NCBI GenBank assembly: GCA_014859075.1
Contig: JACUUW010000077.1
Span: forward strand, 1 to 8,647
From: Desulforudis sp.
GTDB taxonomy: Bacteria; Bacillota; Desulfotomaculia; Desulfotomaculales; Desulforudaceae
Length of the DNA stretch: 8,647 nt
Reading direction: 5' to 3'
Position numbers and translations under genes: made by a program. This document shows positions 1-5,360 of this stretch, piece by piece; the stretch's first letter is position 1; each line of letters begins with the position of its first letter. Below the pieces are notes generated by a model. It saw only the letters and a program-made list of their open reading frames with translations. It did not search any database and was not told the DNA's origin.

Positions 1-296
1 CCCGCCAAGTGGAACTGGCCCAGCGGGCGGTGGCCAGGGGGCTTTCGGTTCGGGCCCTGGAGGAGCAAGTGCGGAGGGCGTTGCGCCCCGCCGCCGGGTC
101 GGAGCGGAAACGCCGGAGCGTGGACGCCGAGCTGCAACTTCTGGTGCGGCGGCGCGCGGGGACCTTGGGGAAACGGGTTGACGTCCGGGGCAGCCGCAAG
201 AAAGGGCGCCTGGAAATCCACTACCGGAACGAGGATGAACTGCAACAGGTATTGACTTGGCTGGATTTGCTGGATGCGAAGAGCAAAGAGAATTGA
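1..296 (+). CDS. parB: Chromosome-partitioning protein ParB (Spo0J), C-terminal part; 5' end outside window
   Basis: Only the last ~97 residues are present; the frame is open from base 3 and the gene begins upstream. ParB is the CTP-dependent clamp that loads on parS and spreads to organise and segregate the origin region. What is visible is the end of the helix-turn-helix/linker region (ELAQRAVARGLSVRALEEQV), a basic variable linker, and the C-terminal dimerisation/DNA-binding domain, with the typical lysine-rich stretch (GSRKKGRLEIHY) followed by a final amphipathic helix (EDELQQVLTWLDLL). The N-terminal CTPase domain is not in the window. A perfect parS site lies 44 bp after the stop codon, which strongly supports the call. 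GTG at 9 is an internal codon, not the start. The family call is based on pattern recognition of the C-terminal domain plus context. Confidence 0.9.
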   Translation, partial: RQVELAQRAVARGLSVRALEEQVRRALRPAAGSERKRRSVDAELQLLVRRRAGTLGKRVDVRGSRKKGRLEIHYRNEDELQQVLTWLDLLDAKSKEN

Positions 297-312
297 CGGC
301 GGGGCAGGAATG

Positions 313-382
313 CGGAACCCAGGGGGCAAGGACACAGAAATGTTGCACGTGAAACATGACGGTGAAACAACAGGGGGTTCCG
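313..382. repeat. 8-bp inverted repeat symmetric about parS
   Basis: CGGAACCC at 313-320 and its exact reverse complement GGGTTCCG at 375-382 flank the parS site. The midpoint of the repeat (347.5) is within 1 bp of the midpoint of parS (348.5). The 54-nt gap is long for a terminator hairpin, and there is no T-tract. The left arm is part of a 14-bp string (310-323) that recurs at 5326-5339 inside another palindrome. The function is unknown; chance cannot be excluded. Confidence 0.45.
341..356. promoter_or_regulatory. parS centromere site (ParB binding site)
   Basis: TGTTGCACGTGAAACA matches the published Firmicutes parS consensus TGTTNCACGTGAAACA at every fixed position; the only departure from perfect palindromy is at the N position. 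It lies 44 bp downstream of the parB stop codon, in a non-coding gap. Origin-proximal parS sites near or within parB/spo0J are normal in this phylum. ParB would load here and spread over the neighbouring genes. A lone half-site, GTGAAACA, is repeated at 362-369, 13 bp from the same half-site within parS; it lacks a left arm. No second full parS site was seen in the window. Confidence 0.93.
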
Positions 383-458
383 GCTCTTGAATCTTGTGCC
401 TAATCCGATTCCTGAATTTCTGTTCCTAAACCGGACCATTGGGAGGAGTGCTGCGACA

Positions 459-779
459 GTGCAGGACTTTGAACGGGGAGTGTTCCTCGGCATCCTGATC
501 GGTGCGGGTCACTTCGGCGGTGACGGCCGGCAGCCGCACGTCACCGTGCGGATGCATTCCCGGCAAAAGGCGCTGTTCGCGTGGCTGATACGGGTGGTTC
601 CCGGCTCGCGGCTGTACGGACCGTACCGGCACGGCGGCCGGGACTACTGTCAGTGGATGGTCCGCGGAACACCCCTCCGCGAACTCCTGCCGGTCCTCGA
701 CCGGCTTCCCCTTGCGGACATCAGCCCCCCGACTTTCGAGCGCTACCTGAAGATGAAGCGTGATTACAGCCTTCCTTGA
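459..779 (+). CDS. LAGLIDADG-like small protein, acidic residue of motif lost
   Basis: A 106-residue protein. GTG at 459 is chosen because a strong Shine-Dalgarno (GGGAGGAG, 441-448) sits 10 nt upstream; a longer frame opens from TTG at 387 but has no ribosome site and looks non-coding. Residues 10-19 (LGILIGAGHF) align with the LAGLIDADGSF helix of homing endonuclease-like proteins. They are followed by GGDGRQPHVTVRMH (20-33), a beta-strand pattern, and SRLYGPYRHGGRDYCQWM (50-67), which resembles the DNA-contacting sheet of single-motif LAGLIDADG proteins. In the motif, the position that is normally the metal-binding Asp/Glu is Ala16 (GAG rather than DxDG/GEG), so nuclease activity is doubtful and a DNA-binding role is more likely (inference). 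It is encoded directly after parS and converges on larC. No intron or intein is visible around it. The specific function is unknown. Confidence 0.72.
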   Translation: MQDFERGVFLGILIGAGHFGGDGRQPHVTVRMHSRQKALFAWLIRVVPGSRLYGPYRHGGRDYCQWMVRGTPLRELLPVLDRLPLADISPPTFERYLKMKRDYSLP

Positions 780-812
780 ACGATTTGCGCCGGCAAGTCG
801 GTCCTGTACATC

Positions 813-843
813 CCGCTCGGTGTCTTTTAGAAACCCCGAGCGG
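813..843. terminator. Inverted repeat at the larC 3' end, possible bidirectional 3'-end hairpin
   Basis: CCGCTCGG (813-820) and CCGAGCGG (836-843) form a perfect 8-bp GC-rich stem with a 15-nt loop. The larC stop codon (TAA on the minus strand, 827-829) lies in the loop. No T-tract follows on either strand, so this is not a classical intrinsic terminator. It lies between two convergent genes (the LAGLIDADG-like gene, which ends at 779, and larC), where a 3'-end stabiliser or weak two-way terminator would fit. Confidence 0.45.
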
Positions 844-2017
844 AAAACGCTTCCGCGGCCGCCCTTTCCGCCGTACCGACTATCTCGCGCACGGGTACCC
901 CGTGCCGGAGCGCCAACGCCCGGCAATCTTCGAATTCAGGCTTGACCCGCACGGCTGCGCCGTCCAGCGAGGAGACTTTGACCCGGACCGGCCCATAGGC
1001 TGTTTCCACCTGCAGGATTTTGCGTTCCAGGACAACCCGCTGCTCGTGGCGCACACGCACCCCAAGGGTACCCGTTTCCCTTAGTATAACCGTTAACAGT
1101 TTTTGCCATTCATCCGGGCCGGCCAGGACGGTAAGTTTGATGCCGGGGCGCCCTTTTTTCATGATCAGGGGGGCCAGGTAGGCGTCCCGGGCCCCGGCAC
1201 TTTTCAACCGCTCGAGGAAGAAGGGATAATACTCGGGGTTGACGTCGTCCAGGATGGTTTCCAGCACCGCCAGGCGTTCCTGCGCCGGCGCGGCGGCGGA
1301 CGTCACGCCGATGACGGCCCGGAGGTGGTTTGGAAAAGGGAAGGCGGTCGCGGTTCCCGCTCCGTACCCCAAGCGGTCGATCACCAGTCCAGGCGGGAAG
1401 TCGCCGGCCGCGGCGGACAAGGTGATCGCCAGCGCGGCGCCCGTGGGCGTGACCAGTTCGCCCTCGATGTCTGTTGTCCTGGTGGGAAAGCCCCGGATCA
1501 GTTCCAGGACGGCGGGGGCCGGCACCGGCAGAATACCGTGGGCGCACTTCACGAAACCGCGGCTCAGCGGCAGGGGCGAAACCTCTACCCGTTCCACTCC
1601 CAGCAGGTGGAGGGCGATAACGGTGCCGGTTACTTCCATGATCGCGTCGACGGCCCCCACCTCGTGAAAATGCACCAGATCCGGGGAAATGCCGTGTACC
1701 CGGGCCTCGGCTTCGGCCAGCCGGGCAAAGACCCGGCCGGCAGAAGCCGGCACCGGCGCCGGTAACCCGGCACTGTTCAGCAGTTCGAGGATGTCGGGGA
1801 GGCGACGGTCGGGTTGGTCCGCGGTCACCCGAACCTCAACCCGGGCACCCCGCAGGCCTCCTCTTCTTTCCTCCCGCACCGCCAGCGTCCAACCGGGCAA
1901 TGACAGGCGGCCGAGGAGAGCCCTGATTTGCTCCGGGTCCGCTCCGGCATCGATCAGCGAGCCCAACGCCATGTCGCCGCTGATCCCGGCGAAACAATCC
2001 CAGTACAGGGTGCGCAT
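827..2017 (-). CDS. larC: LarC, pyridinium-3,5-bisthiocarboxylic acid mononucleotide nickel chelatase (nickel insertion protein)
   Basis: LarC performs the last step of NPN cofactor synthesis, a CTP-dependent cyclometalation that inserts nickel into the bisthiocarboxylated pyridinium mononucleotide. The protein has 396 residues from ATG 2017. Family marks are the N-terminus MRTLYWDCFAGISGDM, HFHEVGAVDAI (116-126), LVTPTGAAL (189-197), ETILDDVNPE (253-262, start of the C-terminal domain) and MKKGRPGIKL (286-295). A frame extends to 2083, but the conserved start and a GGAGG site (2027-2031, inside the end of larB) fix 2017. It begins one base after the larB stop codon (TGAaATG), so translation is probably coupled. 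In Lactobacillus plantarum, LarC is made by programmed frameshifting between larC1 and larC2; here it is one continuous frame. The His-rich stretch commonly found before LPDILELL is absent (TADQPDRRLPDIL, about residues 65-77). Confidence 0.95.
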   Translation of the reverse strand: MRTLYWDCFAGISGDMALGSLIDAGADPEQIRALLGRLSLPGWTLAVREERRGGLRGARVEVRVTADQPDRRLPDILELLNSAGLPAPVPASAGRVFARLAEAEARVHGISPDLVHFHEVGAVDAIMEVTGTVIALHLLGVERVEVSPLPLSRGFVKCAHGILPVPAPAVLELIRGFPTRTTDIEGELVTPTGAALAITLSAAAGDFPPGLVIDRLGYGAGTATAFPFPNHLRAVIGVTSAAAPAQERLAVLETILDDVNPEYYPFFLERLKSAGARDAYLAPLIMKKGRPGIKLTVLAGPDEWQKLLTVILRETGTLGVRVRHEQRVVLERKILQVETAYGPVRVKVSSLDGAAVRVKPEFEDCRALALRHGVPVREIVGTAERAAAEAFSARGF

Positions 2018-2018
2018 T

Positions 2019-2774
2019 TCAGTTTTCCTCCCCGGAGCGGATGATGGCGGCGGCCAGGGCGGCCGCGCCGTACCCGTTGTCAATGTTTACCACGCCGATG
2101 ACCGGGGCGCAGCTGTTGAGCATGGTCAATAGGGCGGCGAGACCCCGATAACCTGCCCCGTAGCCGACGCTGGTCGGCACCGCGATTACCAAACATGGGG
2201 TCAAACCGGCCACCACGGACGGCAGGGCTCCTTCCATGCCCGCAACGGCGATCACCACCCGGCATGTTTCCAACAGCTTGTGGTGGGCCAGAAGGCGGTG
2301 CAGGCCGGCCACCCCGACGTCGTGAACGGACGTCACCCCGTGACCCATGATCCGGGTCGAAATCTCGGCCTCCTCGGCCACGGGCAGATCGGCGGTGCCG
2401 GCGCTTAAAATGAGCACCGGACCGCCGCCGGCGGTCGCCAAACGGCCCAGGGTGATGCAGCGGGCCCGGGCGTGGTAGCGGGCCCGCGGGACGACGCGCC
2501 GCACGGCCCGGTAAATGTCGTGGTCGGCACGGGTCGCCAACACCGGTTCTCCCGCTTGCATCAGGCTGAAAAAGATTTGGGCCGCCTGGGACGGGGTTTT
2601 TCCCTCGCAAAATATGACCTCCGGGAAACCCTTGCGCAGGGCGCGGTGGTGGTCGAGGCGGGCGATGCCCACTTCTTCGTAAGGCAGGTGCCGGAGGGCT
2701 TCCGCGGCCCTGTCGACGTCCATCCGGCCGGCGGCGACCTCGCGCAGCAGCGCGAGCAGTTTATGCTTGTTCAT
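2019..2774 (-). CDS. larB: LarB, pyridinium-3,5-biscarboxylic acid mononucleotide synthase
   Basis: LarB carboxylates the pyridinium ring of nicotinic acid adenine dinucleotide and cleaves off AMP, the first committed step of NPN synthesis. The 251-residue protein has a helical N-terminal part (1-60) and a PurE-like (NCAIR mutase-related) C-terminal domain: SAGTADLPVAEEA (124-136), DVGVAGLHRL (152-161), GMEGALPSVVAGL (179-191), PTSVGYGA (200-207) and VVNIDNGYGAAA (228-239). Cys222 in LNSCAPVIG matches the conserved catalytic cysteine reported for LarB (Cys221 in L. plantarum). ATG 2774 has a GGGAG site (2784-2788) 9 nt upstream. It is the second gene of larE-larB-larC, 50 bp after larE and 1 bp before larC. 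It looks intact. Confidence 0.95.
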   Translation of the reverse strand: MNKHKLLALLREVAAGRMDVDRAAEALRHLPYEEVGIARLDHHRALRKGFPEVIFCEGKTPSQAAQIFFSLMQAGEPVLATRADHDIYRAVRRVVPRARYHARARCITLGRLATAGGGPVLILSAGTADLPVAEEAEISTRIMGHGVTSVHDVGVAGLHRLLAHHKLLETCRVVIAVAGMEGALPSVVAGLTPCLVIAVPTSVGYGAGYRGLAALLTMLNSCAPVIGVVNIDNGYGAAALAAAIIRSGEEN

Positions 2775-2824
2775 GAACGTCCGCTCCCACTATAATAAAG
2801 GTTGCCAGGCACTTGACGCCCGGC

Positions 2825-3625
2825 TCACGCGTCACCGTCAAAGCAGCCGCTTTGGTAACCGGCGATATCGGAGGTGACAAACCGGAATCCGAGCGCCGAT
2901 AGCCTTACCAGGATAAGTTCCCGGTGGGGTGGGGCCACCAGGCGGGGCAGTTCGGACGGGGCCACTTCGATCCGGGCCAGCGGTCCGTGGTGGCGGAGGC
3001 GCACCGTGCCGTACCCGAGCTCCCGCAGGAAGTCCTCGCCTGCCCGTACCTGTTCCAGGCGTTCGGGGGTAAGTGGTTCCCCGTAGGGGATGCGGGTGGC
3101 CAGACAACTCTCGGACGGCCGGTTCCAAAAAGCAAGTCCCAGGCTCCGGGCAAGCGCACGTACCCGCGGCTTCGTCAGCCCGGCCCGAAGCAGAGGGCTG
3201 ATCACGCCGGCCTCCCGGGCCGCACGGAGTCCGGGACGGTACTCCCGCGCATCCCCGGCGTTGGTTCCGTCGATAATGCCGCCAAGGTTTTCGGACCCGG
3301 CGACGGAGCGCAGGTGGCCGAACAGCACGGACTTGCAGTGGTAACACCTTTCGGGGCTGTTGGCCCGAATTTGGGGCTGGTTGAAATGACCGGCCGGAAA
3401 CTCGAGGTGACGGACCCGGAGATCGGCGGCAAAAGCCCGGGCTTGCTCGAGGTCGGCGCGGGAGTAGATGACGCCTGTGGCTGTAACCGCAACCACCCGG
3501 TCCCCGAGTTCTTCGCAGGCCAACCGGAGCACGACCGCCGAATCAACGCCGCCGGAAAAGGCCACGACGGCCCCGGGCATTTTCCTGATTACGGCACGGA
3601 CCGGCTCTTCATTGGCTGAAGACAT
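2825..3625 (-). CDS. larE: LarE, ATP-dependent sacrificial sulfur transferase
   Basis: LarE adenylates the carboxylates of the LarB product and replaces them with thiocarboxylates, in many species by giving up its own cysteine sulfur. The 266-residue protein has an N-type ATP pyrophosphatase domain with the PP-loop SGGVDS (24-29), RCYHCK (93-98), GTNAGDAREYRPG (120-132) and RPSESCLATRIPYG (169-182). Cys174 in the last motif lies where the sacrificial cysteine is expected (L. plantarum Cys176). The cysteines at 94, 97, 174 and 261 leave open whether it is the single-use type or the iron-sulfur cluster type known from some bacteria. The frame extends to ATG 3670, but 3625 is preferred: GGGAGG (3636-3641) precedes it, the SGGVDS spacing is normal, and the likely promoter overlaps the longer start. 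It is the first gene of the minus-strand lar operon. Confidence 0.93.
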   Translation of the reverse strand: MSSANEEPVRAVIRKMPGAVVAFSGGVDSAVVLRLACEELGDRVVAVTATGVIYSRADLEQARAFAADLRVRHLEFPAGHFNQPQIRANSPERCYHCKSVLFGHLRSVAGSENLGGIIDGTNAGDAREYRPGLRAAREAGVISPLLRAGLTKPRVRALARSLGLAFWNRPSESCLATRIPYGEPLTPERLEQVRAGEDFLRELGYGTVRLRHHGPLARIEVAPSELPRLVAPPHRELILVRLSALGFRFVTSDIAGYQSGCFDGDA

Positions 3626-3647
3626 GGCGTTACGGCCTCCCGGTTGC

Positions 3648-3677
3648 AGTGTAGAGCAGGCCGGGGGCATGTGTCAA
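3648..3677 (-). promoter_or_regulatory. Candidate SigA-type promoter for larEBC
   Basis: Read on the minus strand, TTGACA (3677-3672, perfect -35) is followed by an 18-bp spacer and TACACT (3653-3648, 4 of 6 matches to TATAAT). Transcription would start near 3641, only about 15 nt before ATG 3625 and right at the Shine-Dalgarno, so the leader would be very short. It argues against ATG 3670 as the larE start, because that codon lies between the two promoter boxes. The short leader lowers confidence. Confidence 0.4.
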
Positions 3678-3818
3678 ATTGGTTATCCTTCGTCAGTCGC
3701 CGCCCGGTCGGCCGATCAAAGCCATTACCAAACGGTCCGCCAAAGTACCGGAGCCTGACGGTGTTTCCGCCGATCAAGGGCAGGCCTGAACAAAACTAAT
3801 GGAAGGAGTGAAGAGGAT

Positions 3819-4304
3819 ATACAGCCCGATAGCTTTCTTGAGATCCTGGCCGGTGTCGTCTTTATCTTGTTGCTTCTTAACGTTGTGCAGTTGGTCCTGT
3901 TCCGCCGGACGGCGGGGCGCCTGCGACGGCTCACGCACCTGCTTCAGGTGGGTACGCGCGGCAACCTCGACGACTTGATCGAGGAGACGAACGCGAATGT
4001 GGCGAATATGCACCGGAAACTGGACGACCTGACCGCTTGGCGCCGGAAAACCGACGAAACCCTGGCGAGATGTGTACGGACGCCGGTAATGGTGCGCTAC
4101 CGTGCTTTCGACGGTGTCGGGGGTGACCAGAGTTACTCGTTTGCGGTACTCGACGGTAAAGGCGACGGCATCGTGCTCACCAGCCTTTATTCCAAGAATT
4201 CCTCATACTCGTACGGGAAACCGGTGCAGCAGGGGCGGTCGGATTACCAGCTGAGCCGCGAGGAAGAGGATGTTGTCGGCCGGGTCCTTGAGGTCCGGGA
4301 ATAG
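3819..4304 (+). CDS. DUF4446 family membrane-anchored protein, apparently ATA start
   Basis: From 3819 the protein has 161 residues: one N-terminal membrane helix (about 6-28, FLEILAGVVFILLLLNVVQ), a basic stop-transfer segment, a charged helical stretch likely to form a coiled coil (about 40-80), then the conserved globular part VRYRAFDGVGGDQSYSFAVLD followed by VLTSLYSKNSSYSYGKPV. This matches DUF4446, a family of unknown function commonly found near parB and yyaC in clostridia. A GGAAGGAG ribosome site (3801-3808) has no ATG, GTG or TTG in frame near it. ATA at 3819 is 10 nt downstream and gives a full membrane helix. The first conventional start, TTG 3867, has no ribosome site and cuts the helix. 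Either ATA is used, or a small sequence error or indel lies near 3799-3819, where an out-of-frame ATG occurs at 3799. Family call is solid; the start is uncertain. Confidence 0.8.
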   Translation: MQPDSFLEILAGVVFILLLLNVVQLVLFRRTAGRLRRLTHLLQVGTRGNLDDLIEETNANVANMHRKLDDLTAWRRKTDETLARCVRTPVMVRYRAFDGVGGDQSYSFAVLDGKGDGIVLTSLYSKNSSYSYGKPVQQGRSDYQLSREEEDVVGRVLEVRE

Positions 4305-4351
4305 GACGGGCCGGCACGGGCAAACTGGAAATCGGCTGAGCATACATCCCG

Positions 4352-4375
4352 GAGAAGGCACCCGGTTGCCTTCTC
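4352..4375 (+). terminator. Hairpin between DUF4446 and phosphoribosyltransferase genes
   Basis: GAGAAGGCA (4352-4360) pairs perfectly with TGCCTTCTC (4367-4375) around a 6-nt loop. It lies 47 bp after the DUF4446 stop codon. Only a few T residues follow (TTGATCTG), so it may be a weak terminator or a leader structure 33 bp ahead of the next start codon. Confidence 0.5.
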
Positions 4376-4408
4376 TTGATCTGTACCAGATATGGGAGGT
4401 GTTCCACC

Positions 4409-5044
4409 TTGTTGTTTGCAGACCGCGAGGACGCCGGTCGTCGTCTGGCGGAACGGCTGGCCGGGGACGAACTGCCGGACGGCCTGGTCTTGGGCATCCC
4501 CCGCGGTGGGGTGGTGGTGGCGGCCGTGATCGCCCGCGAATTGGGGTTGCCGTTGGACATCATCGTGCCACGCAAAATCGGCGCACCGGCCAACCCGGAA
4601 CTGGCAATCGGTGCCGTGACCCAGGACGGCACGGTGATTCTTAATACTTCCCTGGTCCGTTCGATGGGCCTGAATGAGGAGGAACTTGAACGGCAGGTCG
4701 AATCCGAGATCAGGGAAATCGAACGGCGGATGACTCTGTACAGGGGTTCGCGGATACCGCCGGACTGTGCCGGCCGAACCGTCGTCCTGGTGGATGACGG
4801 TATCGCCACGGGCTATACCGTCCTGGCCGCGCTGCGTTCCTTGCGACGGGCCAAGCCGAGGGAAATCTTGTTGGCGGTGCCGGTGGCGCCGTCCGAGACC
4901 CTAAACAGGCTCAGTCCGGAGGTTGACCGGATCATTTGCCTGTACAGTCCCCACGACTTTTACGCGGTGGGCCAATTCTATCTGGATTTCCGTCAGAACA
5001 ATGACCAGGAGGTCATCGACCTGCTCCGTTCAGCCAATGCATAA
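4409..5044 (+). CDS. Type I phosphoribosyltransferase family protein
   Basis: A 211-residue protein with the PRTase fold. It has the N-terminal GIPRGGVVVA loop (29-38), PRKIGAPANPELAIGAV (54-70), which typifies a stand-alone group of predicted phosphoribosyltransferases, and the PRPP-binding loop VVLVDDGIATGYT (125-137) with its paired aspartates. Near the C-terminus are VPVAP (157-161), ICLYSPHDFYAVGQFYLDF (176-194) and NDQEV. The nucleobase or other acceptor is not known for this group; it lacks the marks of Hpt, Apt or PyrE. TTG 4409 is chosen: GGGAGGT (4394-4400) lies 8 nt upstream and family members begin at about FxDREDAG. A TTG at 4376 inside the upstream hairpin is less likely. The 47-nt gap to the YkuS gene suggests cotranscription. 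It is not a usual member of the parB-ychF block, so it is an accessory gene here. Confidence 0.88.
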   Translation: MLFADREDAGRRLAERLAGDELPDGLVLGIPRGGVVVAAVIARELGLPLDIIVPRKIGAPANPELAIGAVTQDGTVILNTSLVRSMGLNEEELERQVESEIREIERRMTLYRGSRIPPDCAGRTVVLVDDGIATGYTVLAALRSLRRAKPREILLAVPVAPSETLNRLSPEVDRIICLYSPHDFYAVGQFYLDFRQNNDQEVIDLLRSANA

Positions 5045-5087
5045 AACCGTTCACCGCCCACATAATAAAGGCGACGGAGGTGGTTTT

Positions 5088-5348
5088 ATGAAAAAAGTGG
5101 CAATCGCCGAGGGTCTGACCGGTCTGAACGATTATTTCCACAAGCGGGGTTACACTGTCCTGCCCCCTGATGAGGCCGAAAAAACAGTGGCGTTGGTGGT
5201 TTCCGGGGCCACGTTGGATTTTACGGGGGTACAGAAAAGGGCCCTGAAGGTACCGGTGATCAACGCGGAGGGTCAAACCCCGGAGCAAATTTTTCAGCAG
5301 GTGGAAAGGGTGTCCAAGGCCGCCGATGCGGAACCCAGGCTTATATAG
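5088..5348 (+). CDS. YkuS family small protein (UPF0180)
   Basis: An 86-residue cytosolic protein. The family pattern is visible: MKKVAIAEGLTGLNDYFHKRGYTVLP (1-26), a hydrophobic strand TVALVVSGA (33-41) and KVPVINAEGQTPEQIFQQV (54-72). This agrees with UPF0180/YkuS, an uncharacterised Firmicutes family. ATG 5088 has GGAGG (5076-5080) 7 nt upstream; a longer frame opens from 4923 but overlaps the phosphoribosyltransferase gene and has no ribosome site. The last codons overlap the yyaC 3' end on the other strand by 8 bp, and its TAG stop falls in the loop of a long palindrome. The function is unknown. Confidence 0.85.
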   Translation: MKKVAIAEGLTGLNDYFHKRGYTVLPPDEAEKTVALVVSGATLDFTGVQKRALKVPVINAEGQTPEQIFQQVERVSKAADAEPRLI

Positions 5349-5360
5349 CCTGGGTTCCGC
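5328..5360. terminator. Perfect palindrome shared by the 3' ends of the YkuS gene and yyaC
   Basis: GCGGAACCCAGGC (5328-5340) and GCCTGGGTTCCGC (5348-5360) form a 13-bp perfect stem, 14 bp with T5341-A5347, around a loop of about 5 nt. The plus-strand TAG stop (5346-5348) and the minus-strand TAA stop (5341-5343) both fall at the loop, so both genes encode part of their C-terminus in a stem arm. No T-tract follows on either strand. It probably serves as a two-way transcript end or stabiliser for the convergent genes. Confidence 0.7.

Noticed and set aside
387..458. Upstream extension of the LAGLIDADG-like gene from TTG 387
   Set aside because: No ribosome site, low-complexity proline/phenylalanine-rich translation, and a strong Shine-Dalgarno exists for GTG 459.
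1103..1765. Long plus-strand open frame opposite larC
   Set aside because: Shadow of larC in GC-rich DNA; Gly/Arg-rich translation with no domain and no ribosome site.
2924..3619. Long plus-strand open frame opposite larE
   Set aside because: The conserved motifs (SGGVDS, ESCLATR) lie on the minus strand; this frame has no recognisable family.
3711..3778. Direct repeat GCCGATCAA (3711-3719 and 3769-3777) in the larE-DUF4446 gap as an operator pair
   Set aside because: Only 9 bp, no palindromic structure and no link to a promoter; noted but not supported.
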